Below, in pieces: positions 14,097 to 26,780 of a stretch of 64,000 bases of DNA. The notes below the pieces were generated by a model that saw only the letters and a list, made by a program, of their open reading frames with translations, searched no databases and was not told the DNA's origin. The position numbers and the translations under genes were made by a program. The DNA is taken from positions 51,648,505-51,712,504 of the forward strand of contig NC_044009.1 of the NCBI RefSeq assembly GCF_900496995.4. Direction: 5' to 3'. How positions within the stretch are numbered: the stretch's first letter is position 1; each line of letters begins with the position of its first letter. The stretch is from Aquila chrysaetos chrysaetos (Eukaryota; Chordata; Aves; Accipitriformes; Accipitridae).

Positions 14097-14677
14097 GGTG
14101 GGATCACACACTTGTGTGTCGTGGCTGGAGCACAGGGAGCCCGTGGGCTTCCTTCTTCCCTTGGATGCAGGCAGTGCCCGTCTTTTCTCCTTGAAGAGCA
14201 TCTCGTTTTAAAGCACCGCTACAGGGCAGCATCCTCCAGCAGCACCGGTACCCGCTGCCTCCCATCTCGCTGCCCGCACCTCCCCACGGCACTCGGGAGC
14301 ATCATCATCCCCACCGCTGGCCAGGGAAGCATGGGCAGGAGAAGGATGCCTTTTCCTTGAAACCCCAGTGTTTGAATTCCCCGCCACGAGCTTGGGGACA
14401 TGGGGAAAATAGTCCCACGCAGGACATTATCTGCAGGAAGCACTCGTAATGATGTGTCAGGGCAGCTCTCTGCGTTTTCCACATGTTCTGCTCAACCTCC
14501 CATTCCCACAAAAAAAAATTCGTCTTCATTTACAACACATCTCACATTCAAAGCTTTTTCCCCTCACTGGAAGAAGCAGTATAAAAAATATATGTGCAAG
14601 ATTTTGCCCTAACTAGGACACCTCTTCCCTCATGTCTTGTAGGACAACCCGACTGCTGGGTTTGAGTCCATATTACT

Positions 14678-14745
14678 CAAATTTATACTATAATTTATAC
14701 TATATTTTATACTATATACAAATTTATACTATATACTCAAATAAA
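14678..14745 (+). repeat. AT-rich tandem repeat (aatttatactat unit)
   Basis: Four to five degenerate copies of a 12- to 17-base unit related to aatttatactat stand in tandem and pass into general AT-rich sequence. Confidence 0.85.
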
Positions 14746-17700
14746 TATTGCAAATTATGCTGCATTTTAAGTGGGGTATAAATTTTGGTGGTCATAATAA
14801 AAAGCCTGGGTAACCCAACATTGAGGTTCCCAGACGGTGTGGAGCAAAGAGGGATTTAATCTTCTGGCAGAGGGTGAAAATCTAAAGGGGTTTGTGAGAA
14901 GTCCCTAAACCTGCACAAAGAAGGTGCTGGTCCCAGTTGTAGGCTTGCAGGTGCTCTGGGTTGGAGATGCTCATTTTCCTGTGATGCGCAGCTCCATCAT
15001 CCCTCGCTCCCAGCGCTGCTGGGTACCAGGTACCCCCGTCCCCCTTCCCTATGGTGACCCCCCGCTTTGGGGCCGGCACCTGCCACCTTCCTTGCCTTCA
15101 CCTACCTGCCTGCCCTCCTCTGTATTTTGTTCTTGACATTTACGGGCAGGACTAATGATTTTTTTTTGTGTGGTTTCCCGTCAGTTTTTATGTTTCTGCT
15201 TGCTCTTGCTGGCTGCACGAGTGAGATGTGATAGCTGGAGCCCAGCTGGCGCAGCATGGATTTCACCTGTTCTACAAATACCTGGCAGTTTGCTCCTCTG
15301 CCCACACTTCTGCAGGTACATTTCACCATGGTGAGTGTGATAAACTCAAGGAATTACCTACATGTGCATGGCACTGGTTTAGCATCCTCATCCCTGGCAC
15401 ATGACCATTTTTTCATGATGTGCAAGGAGATACCGGGCTCTTGTAGGTATCACATTAAAATAAATCAACTTCAAAGGGTGCCACAAAGTTTTCCACCTTT
15501 CGTCCAACCCATAATCTTTAAACTTAAGCAAGGCTTAAAATGCAAATATTGATTTTGGTGCTGGGTGATGGAAGGGCTGAGGTAGGGTTTCGGAATCGGG
15601 CCGTGCATTTCATTTCCTCTGCGCTACGACGGCATGTTGTCATCAGCGTTTCTTTTATTTGCACATCTGGAACCAGGCAAAGCACACAGCTGGGAAGAGC
15701 TGCTGGCCATTCTTGATGCTTTGCTTTCCTCTGGAGAGCTCAGAAAACTACCCTCACTAAGGAGTAATTAAGCAGGATAGTTAATAAAGTCATACTAAAG
15801 ATGAAATGAGAGTCACGATACCACCAACCCTGAGCATATGGGAAAGATTTTGGAATTTGTTGTGTTTTCAACAGTTTAGCCATTTGTAGAAAGCCGTGTT
15901 TAGAAAAAAAGTTGTGGCAGGTACAGCTGGGAGCACAGGCTCCCCGGGGCCGAGGCATCTTCCCACGCTGGCTTTCCCAGGGCTCAGCATCATCTCATTA
16001 AATTCAAGCGGCTCAAGCTACTCCTCAGAGAAGTGCAATAGCAAAGCCAAGGCTGAAAAAAAAACATGCATTACAAAAATATGTGCACAAATACTAACCC
16101 GAATGCAGCCGCCTATGGAAATGTGTGCAGGTGCTGAGGGAGGCTGGGGGAGCTGGGCAAGGCATTCACCTTTTCATACTTATTGTGCTTCTGTGATTAT
16201 AGCCTGTCTTGTTATACAAGGAACAGGGCTCATGGAGATGTTTCTTAGCCATTAATAAAAGTGAAATCACTATAATAACTGAGGTTTTACCCACGCTCGG
16301 CCCCGCCAGCGGGTCTGGGCTGTTGGCAGCTCGGCTTCGCAGCTAAGCAAATACCAGATAAAAAAAGAGGAAAAATCTCATTTCATCTCTCTTAGCCTCA
16401 GGTCAGAGAGACTTTGCGACCCATCTCCATATTAAAATCCAGTTAAATGTGATCTGAGACTCAGCTGGCATCATTAATACAGTACATATGTTGGTATTTC
16501 ATCTTCGGTTACGCCAGGGTTGGGGTTAAGCGAGGCTTGGTAATAACACGGCTCCCACCCGCGGGTGACACTTAGCCTGGAAGACGATGAGCAGGTTTGC
16601 AGAACTGTCCTGGAGTAGGGGTGTGTTTTTGCGAGCATTAAATGCCCAATTAGCCCCCTACTGAAAGTGTTCCTCACCTCGAAGGCGCTGCAAATACCAG
16701 CGATGAGGTACTGCAGGTTATGAGAGGTAGGTACCCCCTCGCCCGCAGGACGCCCTGGCTTCAGAAATGACGTTCTGGGAGGAGGATGTCTTGGGAAGAA
16801 ACAGTTTGGGGGGGTGTGACATCTGTTTTCAAAATGCTGATTTTAGCATGGACATGAGGGCAGGTTTAAATGGTGTTTTCCAAGCAGAATTACCAGCCTC
16901 CACTCTCTGATATTATTATAACCTTCTCTGTTATTTGTGCACAACCGTTTCTTGATGCGACACCCAAATCTCAAGCTCCTGAGCATCTGCTAACGCTCCG
17001 TGCCAGCCCAGGCACAGACCTGGGTTCACAGGACATCACGACCCATCTTCTCCTTCCATCACTCCTCTTGGGACCTACTTTTGGGGTCTTCATTCCCAGC
17101 AAGGAAAGGAAGGTTGCCATGCTTTTAATATGATGAATCGCACATAATTAAGCATCCAGTTCCCAGCACAGTGTGGGTCCCGCACAGCACGGGTTCATCT
17201 CACCTTGGGATGCCATGCTGGGGATGACAGGCTTTTCCCCCATCGGGAGGGTTGGGTTGGTCCAGCATCTTTAAACCGTACATTTGCAGTGCAATAAATC
17301 TGGTAAATACCAATAAAATTGGTACTGCCAAATAAAGGCCTGATTAAGGGCTTATGCCGGAGCAAGGCTTTCTGAGAGTGTAACCCTGGGAATGGCCCCT
17401 CTGTGAGTGATTTGAAAATCAAAGCAAGAGCTGCATGAATGTAAATACGAGGAGATGCCAAATTCAGGTGTGTTCACCTGTCTGAGATCCTGTAAATCTT
17501 TGTTTATAGGGGAAACCTTTCCTCGGGGCAGAGTCACAGTAGGCAGCAGAAATACCTGCATGAGTAAACCCCTGGCAGCCAGCTAGAATTTAATTCACTT
17601 GGAAAATAACCCCACAATAAAACAAAACAATAGCTGGACAACTAAAAGAAGAAGAAAAGTTAAAATATAGCTCTATAAACCAGTACCTATAAAACAGAAA

Positions 17701-19826
17701 TGTTGGGAAAGGAGTTTTTCCATGGGTTGGGAAATATACTTTTATGTTATAGGATTTATTTTGCTGAGCCTTGCAACCAAATCGCAGGTCACCTTAAGTA
17801 ACAATGACCGCACTGGTGGTGAGGAGCAGCATCCTCATCCTCCTGCCTTGCAAGGGTTAGCCAAAAACCTCCGGTGAGAACCCAGCATCGAGGCACCCCA
17901 GCAGCTCCTCAAGGCCAGTGTGCTCTGAAGGCTGGCACAGGGTTTTATAACCTGTTTTATGGGAATTTGGGAAGCAGAGGCTCCCACTGGTGAGCAGATC
18001 ATGCATGTCCTTGGTCCGTGCTGCGCTTGCATTACTTTTCCTCTTTCATCTGCGTTGCAGTTGAGGATGAGCAGCAATAGCGACATTACTAGATTTCCAA
18101 TGAAGCACCAAATCATTAGGGACTTAAAGTAGGATTAAGCAACACAGCTAATTAATTGTAACAGCTGACTTCAGCACCAAATTTGGAAGATTGCATTAGG
18201 CTAATTCCCCAGCGCTGATATCCTGGGGGCACGTTCTCCCAAACACAGAAGCCCCTCTCCAGGTGGTTGAGCATATTTTAAATAACCCAGCCATGGAGAA
18301 GACAGGTAGGGAGAATGGCAGGGACTGCCTGGGAGCATCAGCGGTGGTGCTCCTGGCCAGATAGTGGGAACCATTGACCCAGACAGAGATGGTGGAGATG
18401 GAGATGGCCGTGGTGGATAGGTAACAGTGACATCAAGGACATTGTGATGTGCCTAAGCGGTTATACTGGGATAAACATCCTATTTCAGGCCACTTACATG
18501 CAAATATGACTGCATGTCTAATTTGTGTGGGTGCTCCTGAGCGTCCCTGAGCACAAGTGTGAGCAAAGGGGGAAAAGCTGTGCTCGAGGGTGTGTGATTC
18601 ACCTTCTGGAGCCACAGAAAGGGGTTATGTGCACCTGCTCATTTGGGTTTGAAACATGTGGAGGGTTTTGCAGACCCTAGAAGTCAGAGCTCCCCAGCGA
18701 GGGGGCTTTGCCGCTCCCCCCGATGCTGCTCTGTACCGTGTCGTGCTTCCCACATTTCCAGGGCTTTGGTATTTTGGCTGTTTTTCATTAAAAACCTAGC
18801 CCATTTCAGAAACGAACATTTTATGACGAGTGAATACAGTCTGAAAGAAAACGCGGCTTTTAACTACCTCGTGTTTTCAGTCTTGTTTTTATTTGAACCA
18901 TTCCTGACATTCTTCTCCTGTGTTTTTCTGCACTAAACATCGATTTTCATATGATGCTGGGGAGACATTCGGAGTAGCTTTACCCTGCCTGTGAGACTTC
19001 CCTCCAAACTGTGCAGCACGAGGCTGGGCTGAGGACATCGCTTTATCACTTTATCATGGACCTCAAGACCATGCCAAGGAGGGCTGGGGGCAGAGTGCCA
19101 ATGTTGGGTTTTTTTCAAAAACAATTATATCCTAAGAGGAAGTTATTACTCCGGACTGTTCAGGAAAATGGACTTTGATCATAAGGCAACAAAAAGATGC
19201 TTGGGTGTAATTGAGTGCGGCTACAGTGAATCAGAGTAGATAATACTTTGCACTGGTAATTCGTTTTCAGAAGTGACACAGCACTAATGAATTCATAGAA
19301 AGTGTCTGCTTTCTGTGGGGTGGGCAGAAGGAGGCTTTTTAGAAGGGTATTTTAAAGGTAGAAGTAGCATTGGACCAGAAAAAGTATAAAAGTAAGTGCT
19401 TGAGCAAAGCCAGCACAAAGAGGTCTACACACACAGCCTATTCACATCTGCGTTTTTAATGGGGTTTATTCAATTTCTGGCAAATGCATCGCTTTTATGA
19501 AGAAACACGTGGTATTTCTCGCCTTTCATTACTTGGAAGAGAATGACAGGTTCAAACCTGGTACCACCTTAAAACCAAATAAACCTCCACCCACCAACGC
19601 ATTTCACATTGTTTTGCTACCCCCAAAAAAAAAAAACCTGGAATGGGGCTTCAGCCTTCCATTAGCTAAATCCTGCTGGAGCGAGCACAGCGTTACATGA
19701 AGCTTCAGCAGCCGGCCAGGACGCTGCTGCAAAACAGCCGTTCTTCCCTGCTGAATTCAGAAACTTCCCTGTGTTTCTGTTAACTGTTTTCATCATGTAA
19801 AATTGCACCAAAGAAAACATCGAGCT
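14746..19826. other. intergenic DNA, no gene seen
   Basis: Apparently unique sequence of moderate GC content. Open frames are under 120 codons and unrecognisable. No repeat found until the CR1 end at 19827. Confidence 0.75.
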
Positions 19827-20256
19827 TACAGAATCATAGAATCATTTGGGTTGGAAAAGACCCTTAGAATCATCAAGTCCAACTGTTAACCTAACACTGC
19901 CAAGTCCACCACTAAACCATGTCCCTAAGCACCACATCTACACATCTTTTAAATACCTCCAGGGATGGTGACTCAACCACTTCCCTGGGCAGCCTGTTCC
20001 AGTGCTTGACCACCCTTCCAGTGAAGAAATTGTTCCTAATAACCAATCTGAACCTCCCCTGGTGCAACTTGAGGCCATTTCCTCTCATCCTCTCACTAGT
20101 TACTCGATAGAAGAGACCAGCACCCACCTCGCTACAACCTCCTTTCAGGTAGTTGTAGAGAGCGATCAGGTCTCTCCTCAGCCTCCTTTTCTCCAGACTA
20201 AACAACCCCAGTTCCCTCAGCCGCTCCTCATAAGACTTGTTCTCTAGACTCTTCAC
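19827..20256 (-). mobile_element. CR1 LINE, 5'-truncated copy
   Basis: The element lies on the minus strand with its 3' end at about 19827. That end has the CR1 hallmark: one exact (catagaat on the plus strand) and one near-exact octamer copy instead of a poly(A) tail. The body contains the conserved 3' part of ORF2 and the short 3'UTR found in avian CR1. Homology stops at about 20256, so roughly 430 bp remain of an element of about 4.5 kb, as is usual for CR1. It cannot move by itself. Confidence 0.95.
19912..20256 (-). pseudogene. CR1 ORF2 C-terminal fragment (114 codons, open)
   Basis: The minus-strand frame stays open from the truncation edge to the natural stop. It includes the typical CR1 strings [18 protein letters not shown] and [20 protein letters not shown] near the C-terminus of ORF2, after the reverse transcriptase domain. 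The first codon is gtg, an internal Val of the full protein and not a start, so this is a remnant rather than a gene. The absence of stops or frameshifts suggests a fairly young insertion, but 345 bases is too short to date it. Confidence 0.9.
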
Positions 20257-20269
20257 GTGTGGTCCAAAG

Positions 20270-20315
20270 AAGGACCATCAAGGACCACCTCCTGGTCAAG
20301 GACCACCTCCTGGGC
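20270..20315. repeat. 18-bp tandem repeat beside the CR1 truncation point
   Basis: aaggaccacctcctggtc at 20280-20297 is followed by a near-identical copy from 20298, and is preceded by a partial copy (aaggaccatc, 20270-20279). It begins 14 bp beyond the CR1 5' end. Confidence 0.85.
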
Positions 20316-20354
20316 CACAGGCACACTGCAGAGACCCAAAAGGTGAAATGTTCT

Positions 20355-20580
20355 ACAGATGCTCCTAGCATTGCAATAAAGCAAAACTTGCATTGCTTAA
20401 AACGTCCTCATTCCTCCCGGGGGCTGACAGTGGCATCCCTGGGATGTTCATCCCTCTGTGGTGGGACAGAGGCCAAGCAGGTTGCATGGCCGGGGGACAC
20501 CGCTGCCAGCCCCCGGGGAGCGACAAGGACATTTTAAGCAATGCAAGTTTTGCTCTTATTGCAATGCCAGAAGCATCTGT
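20355..20580. repeat. long imperfect inverted repeat (foldback)
   Basis: The left arm from 20355 (acagatgctcctagcattgc) is matched in reverse complement by the right arm ending at 20580. About 75-90 bases pair, with scattered mismatches and a one-base indel, and about 40-70 bases form the loop. As a result both strands encode a similar SNASFAL string. The arms do not extend past 20355 and 20580. No clear target-site duplication is seen. It may be a small foldback element, the terminal repeats of a short non-autonomous DNA element, or a local inverted duplication. Confidence 0.85.
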
Positions 20581-20629
20581 GTCTGGGAGAGCACAGCAAA
20601 AGCCAGTAAATAACTTTTGCTTCCCCCCT

Positions 20630-20694
20630 GGAAGGAAGGAAGGAAGGAAGGAAGGAAGAAAGGAAAGGAAGAAAGGAAGGAGAATAATCCTCCC
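20630..20694 (+). repeat. GGAA/GGAAA purine microsatellite
   Basis: A run of GGAA units passes into AAAGGAAA-type variants: 65 bases of purines without a pyrimidine. Confidence 0.95.
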
Positions 20695-21570
20695 TTCCTC
20701 GGGCACAGAGCTGCTCGCTGGAGGAAGGAAACACATCCCAACCATCCCTGCCCACCGCAGCCGGGGGCTGTGGTGATGCCAGGGCAGCCCCGATGCCCTG
20801 TGGGAGCCAGGGAAGAAGATCCATGAGCTTTGCACAAGGGGCTGGCCTGGCTGCTGGGGCTTCTGCCTGCCCAGAGCAGTGCTGGCTGCTCCTCAGCAAT
20901 TTTGGAGATGAGTTAAAATGTTGTGATTTGCTTTGGGAGCTCTGCGTGGGCAATAAAAAGCAGTTTGAAGGATGTGCCTGGTGCCAGGGCGAGGGGATGG
21001 GTTTGGGATTAATAGGTATAAATCTGTTATGTGCACCCCGCGAGCAAGTCTGTTTCAGAAAGACCTTAATTTTGCAGTGGTGTTAAGCTAGGCTGGTGCA
21101 TTAAATCCTGTTTTGAGAGCAGATCCAGGCAGGGAGGGCTGAGCAGCTGCGGGTCACCTGCTGGGAATTGCGCTCGTCTCAGGAAGGCTGAGGAGCACCG
21201 TTGTGAAACGGCAGAGTTTGATGCTGGGGGACATAGGGAGGCTGTGGTGCAGCACAGCCAACATCTCCATCACCCTTCCTTGTGCAAACCTTCCCAGGTC
21301 TCACCTGAATTCGTGGCCTGATGCAAAGCGGGGCTTCCATACGTGTTCCTCAACAGCTTATCGCCAGCATTAATAGCCCATTACCTCATTAACCTCTGTC
21401 ACCTGCTTTTTCAGGTGTTAACTCAAGAGTAAGGCGGTGTGGAGATGGTGCAGAAATAGGGAGGGCAGTCCGTGCAGGAGGTACGGCTGGAGGGCCAGCG
21501 ACCCTGCGGTGAGCCTCCCGGGGCTGCCGCCTGCCCAGCAGATGCGTTACACGACTAAGAGTTGTGTGCC

Positions 21571-21593
21571 ATAAATAAATAAATGAATAAATA
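21571..21593 (+). repeat. short (ATAA)n microsatellite
   Basis: ATAA/ATGA tetramer units over 23 bases. Confidence 0.9.
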
Positions 21594-23587
21594 CTCTCAC
21601 TAGCCTGCGCTCAGGGAAAATAAACAGCGATCTTCTCCCAGCTGAGAACGAACATCATCGGCTGTGTGTTAATAATTTACCTCCAGCTCTTGCCAGCTCC
21701 TCCAGGTGTTTATTGCCACCCGGGCACGTTCCCACTGGCTCCGGGGGAGCCCGGCCAGTTGAGCCCATTGCGGGCACCAGCTTCATTTATATCAACCTGA
21801 GAACAATTCCTCTTGAAGACAATGACATGTTCTTCCACGTGCAGGGACTCCAGGATGTTTGCTCTTAGCAAGTTATTTTAACCCTCCTTAGCGTGAATGC
21901 TGTAATTTCCTTCCCTGTCGGGTTTTGGAGCTTTTGGCCCACAGACTATTGTTTGCCAAAGCCACCCAGGTGTGACAAGACCCCCCAAAGCCACACCGGA
22001 GCAGCTGCCAGGGCTGAGACCCCAAAGCAGTGGGACCGCACCGGGATCGCGATCACATCTAATTTCTCATTCTGAGGAGGAAAAGCAGAGGATATCTCCA
22101 TTTTGCAAAGTGCGTCCACAACCCTTGTGCATAACCCCATACCTCCTGCCCGCCTGGATGCACGTGCTGGTTGCACCAGGGCTGTGCTCTGCAGCATAAT
22201 GAGCTCATTAGGAAACTTCTTATTAATTGCAGCAGGTTCTGGATCAGAGCGTGTTTGACGTCTGCAAACATGACCCAGATGGAGATGCTGGGAGCGGAGC
22301 GTGCCCAGGCTGGGGACTCCCCCACCACATCCCTACCTGTGGGCACGGGGAGGAGGAGTGAGCACCAGCGCTGCCTTGATACTCGATTCAACCATGCGAC
22401 ATTTTTTCCTTAAAAAAAAAAAAAAAAAAAAGAGAAGATCTCAGATAAGAACACAAATGTTTTTCTTCCCCCAGCTCCAAGCAAAGAACTGTTTTATAAA
22501 TCATTTCAGATAAACAGAGACAATCAAATCTTTGTTTTCAATTCACGCTGGAGATACTGTGCAGGCACTGATAGCCTGGGATTGCTTCACTCCGCGCCAA
22601 TAAATCTGCCATTTGCAATGCAGGGTCTGCCAAGAAAATCCCCCTAGGCTTGGTCTGGTTTCAGCAGAGGATATATGAACAAGACTGTATAAATATTGCA
22701 GTTTTAGGCCAGTTCCCTCGCTCACAGCTTTTGCAAAGCCAAGCAAGTTTCCTCTTGGCGATGTGCACATCAGATACGAGTGGTGGTTGGTGTTTGCTCA
22801 TGCAACCTGATTTTTAGATATTTTTTTTTTGCTGGTAATTCATTGTTTTTGAGGCACTGGTGGGAGAAGGGGAGCAAAGAGGACCGTGCCACAACCCTTC
22901 TCCTGGCCCTGGCTGTTCCCAGCCACTTTGCAGCTTTGGGACTGGGGGATGCTGGGGAGGCTGCACACTCCCTGCTACCACGGGGAACCCCAAAGCGCTG
23001 CCACCAAGGCTTCGATGCTTCAGGGTGTACCTGGGGATGGAGAATGGTGTCCTTGGAGGACTCCAGCAATATGCTGGTGCTCCAGGAGGAGGGTAGAAAA
23101 GGGTCTTTCTTCTCAGGGTAAAGTATTTCTAACAAAATCAGAGCCCTGCAAATGCTGGCGTTGAGTCAAAACCTATGAACTGTGCCGTACGAGTCAGGTT
23201 GGTGGGCTATTTTTATTGAAACATTAGAAATTAAGGATATTCTAGAACATTTCGTGTATTTTTTTTATCCTCTCTTACGAGTAAGGGCTGGACCATGCAA
23301 AGCAACACTAGTGCTGCTCAGGGCAGCCCCTGGGCCGTGCCGCTCCTGCCTCGGCCCCTGATGCCAAGAAGGTCACCGCTCACCTGGCATTTGAATAGGC
23401 ATTTTTGTTTGCTTAGGACTGTTTTTATATTTTTCATGAACATACAACAGTGTGTGTGTGATTTGGATTTTTTGGAGAGCTGGGAAAATTCTGGCTTTCC
23501 CCTTGGTAGCAAGATTTGTCTCAGTGTAGGGAATACGGTGATCTGGGGGTAAATCAAAAACACTTAAATGCAAAGCTAAATGTATAC

Positions 23588-23666
23588 TTTGATATATATT
23601 ATATAAATGTCTTTGATTTCTATTATATAAATGTATGCTATATATATATATTACTTATTATATATG
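23588..23666 (+). repeat. AT-rich direct repeat and (TA)n tract
   Basis: Two 23-base copies with few differences (23588-23610 and 23612-23634, both ending tattatataaatgt) are followed by a TA dinucleotide run. Confidence 0.85.
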
Positions 23667-26429
23667 GTCAAGACACATACATCACAGGCCAGTGGAAGTC
23701 AAGGTGAATCTGTGCCACACGTAGGAGCAGGAATAAGTTATTCTCATCTTAGGGATTTGGCAATTTTTGCTTTTAAAGGATGCAGCACTGGTGATGCTGG
23801 GTTCCCATCACTGTGCTCTCCCATTGGGAGTCTAGTTTTACCCTATTTATGGACTGAGTCGACACTCAGGATTGAAGGATCAGTACTTGCAGAGTTTGTA
23901 GTCTAGTAACACATTTTATGGTTCAGGTAAAAGCATATTTTTCAGGTTTCAGGAACGATTTTGAGGCAAATCCTACTGTGCCGAGTATCACCAAGACAGA
24001 CAGCTATTCGCAAACCTTGCAATGGCAGTGGCTGGCTTGTCCCTCCAAAAAAACCGCAATCAGTGCAGCAATCTGTAGGAGCTGGTACCATGCAGCGGCT
24101 CAGATAAATCAGTGCAAAAATGCAACTGGTAACAAACATAATTTGAAACCCCTGGGGTTTTCCGGGGCAATTATTTGCATTGCAGTGCTGTATTCAAAAG
24201 GCAGAATTGTGCTTGCAAAGAGCTCTCCACAGGGGTGCTGGGTTTCTCCATATGGGTACCCTTACCTTGGTCATGGGACATGGGTCCTGGACGCAGCATC
24301 AGCCACACGTGGAATGGGGATGCTACGAGAAACAGCTCCAGGACAGCCTCAGCTGAGAATTTGGTGGAGGCACCCAAAACACGCGAACATGATGCAACGA
24401 TGGCCAGGGACTGCAAATAACGACCCCAGAGCCATTTCTTTAAATGCTCATCCCGCAAAACACGTGCTGGGTCACATCATCTCAGACCGGGGAGCTTGAA
24501 TTGCTTTTAATTGCTCTGGTAGTAGGAAGAAATGGCTGCAGCGTGGGCTGCCTTTCCTGGCCCACGGGGTCCGAAACCCCTGAGGTGTTTGAGGGCAGCG
24601 ATAAGAGCAAACGCTGTCCATCCATCCCTGCAGCATCCATCCCAGGGACGGGACCGCCCTGGGCAGGGGGTGCCCGAAAGTCGTCCGAGCATGTCGGCGG
24701 TCTGTATCTGCGCCTGGAGCGTGTTCACGCTCCAGCTTTGGCTGGAGGAGCGGAGCATCCTCCTTTCCATCCACGGAGAAGCCAGCAGGAAACCTGGCCT
24801 CAGCGCCTTCCTGGACAATGTGAGCGGGCTTATGCCTGCTCCCACAGCCGTGTCTCACTGGTGGGTTTTTTTGTTGGTTTTTTTTTTTTTTTTTCATGGG
24901 AACAAAACAACATTTTTTTTCCCTTCAGTTTAGGGAAATGAGCCATTCTTGTTGCCGCCACCTGGGGAAAGCCTCCCAGGCAGACACCTGCCCTGGGAAA
25001 CTGTCCCACAGCAGCTGAACTGGGGCTCCCCAGGATTTCACGGGGGCTCCCGGGGATCCTCGCTGCCCTGATTTTGTGCAGAAATCAGGGCTATGAAGCA
25101 TGGGGCTTTGCTGAGCGGCTCTGGAGAAATATAAACGCAGGCGCATCATGAAGAAGGAGAAACTAAAGTTAGCCAAAATGTTTTCCTTCATGGCTCAGCT
25201 CCCATCACACCCCATATGCCAAGGCAAAGCTCGCGGGATGAAGTGCAATAAATCCTGCGTCCCTCAGGGCTCTGCCGCCCTCCCCGCCTTCGCTCGCCTC
25301 CACCCCCCGGTCCTGATTTACACCACAGGGGAAAAGAAGCAAAGGCGAGCGTGCACCTTCACGTCCAACTGCTCGAGATCTGTGGCAAAGGCATCTGGGC
25401 AAAAATAGTTAGGGTACTGCAGGTGGGATGGAGGTGGGAACTCAGCAGAGCCAGACCTGGGAAAATCCCAGTCCATCCCCAGTTCCTCTGCACAAACGTG
25501 TCAATGTGTAATTCATCCTTCTGCCACCTGCTCTCCCCCAGATGATGGAGGGGAGCTGAACGGCACATTTGTCTCGAAACAAATCTGATTGCTGGTGCAG
25601 TGCAGCACAAATTAATTTTTACCCTACAAGCCTCTCTTTCACTTGTTCTTGCAGATTACGCCCCTGGCCCTCTCCGAAACCTCTGCCCAAAAACATCGCC
25701 GAGGTCAGAGTGTCCTCTGGTCCTTGCGTGATGTGGGGACAAAAACCGACGTGAACTGGGGTGCTCAGACCTGCTCACATACATAGGGCTCCTTAATACA
25801 TAGAGGGAGTGCAGCAGCACCCGGGCTTATAAAGCAGCAGCATCCCAACTGGCACACGTGCAGCCCCTTGGAAAGGCAGGGGCTAGAGTCAGCGGGCTCC
25901 AAAAATCCCTAAAACAGGTAGGAAAGAGAGGGGTGTAGGTGTCTCTTCTCTTTTAGGCTTTTACTTTGGCTGTGTTTTGACATCTTTCTCTTCGTCAATT
26001 GTCTTGGGCTGGTAAAGTCTTCTAGGATTGAGAGGGTGATATATTAATTTATCATTAATTAGAGCCTTCAGTTTTTAGTGTCCCTTTGGACAGATTGGCA
26101 GCTCTGAACTGCAGGGCCCAGGGGACGCAGAGAGCTGGCCATTCATTGCTCTTCGGTGCTCTGCGTAGAAGGATCTCTTAAAAATGGAGCAAAAAAAGTG
26201 CTCAAGCCCCAACTTCTGATTTTTGTTAGGAATATCTCATATGAAAATAAAAGAAAAGCTGGAGAACAATATCGGAAAGAGGAGGTTTTCCTCCTGGGTT
26301 GCTGGCAGGAGCAGAGAAGTAGGTGGCAGCCCTGAGGAGCGCCCAGTGAGGCTGGACAAGCCCAGCAGCATCTGCCCGAGATGCAAACCAAAGTGTCGCT
26401 GCAGCGTGTGCTGTTACAGAGAGGCGTGG

Positions 26430-26780
26430 GATTAGGGAAATGTATAATGTGCCATTATGTGCAATTTCCTTTTTAAGTTTCCTTTCTTAATAATTATTCC
26501 TATTATGTAGGTGGACAGTCTCTTAATATAGATAAAGACCTTTGCAGCTGCTCCATCGTCGGCCTCGTGTTTAATATGCACTTTATAATTAGCCTGGAAG
26601 GGAAGACCCATGGTTGCAGTCAGCCCCTGTTCTCTCAGATCATTTTTAATCTGAGCCGGGCTCAGCTGGGAAGGGCTGATAAGCACTTCTGTACATGACA
26701 AACAGGGCTTTAATCTCTTCTTTCCATTCCTAGTGCGCTCATTACACAAATTTGTCTCCGAACGACCCCAACGCATTAAA
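26430..26780. promoter_or_regulatory. candidate conserved non-coding element
   Basis: A block with many ATTA/TAAT cores, an in-line ttaataattattcc word and low CpG, preceded at 26038-26066 by two ATTAATT-type homeodomain words. Inferred from texture only. Confidence 0.18.

Larger units (their letters stand above)
7655..14677. other. intergenic DNA, no gene seen
   Basis: Begins with a CpG-containing GC-rich patch (7655-7890), then mixed sequence. Holds the octamer-bearing AT-rich block and the X-box described separately. No coding signal or recognised repeat otherwise. Confidence 0.75.

Noticed and set aside
19912..20256. CR1 open frame as a complete gene with its own start
   Set aside because: The first codon is gtg, an internal Val codon of CR1 ORF2 at the truncation edge.
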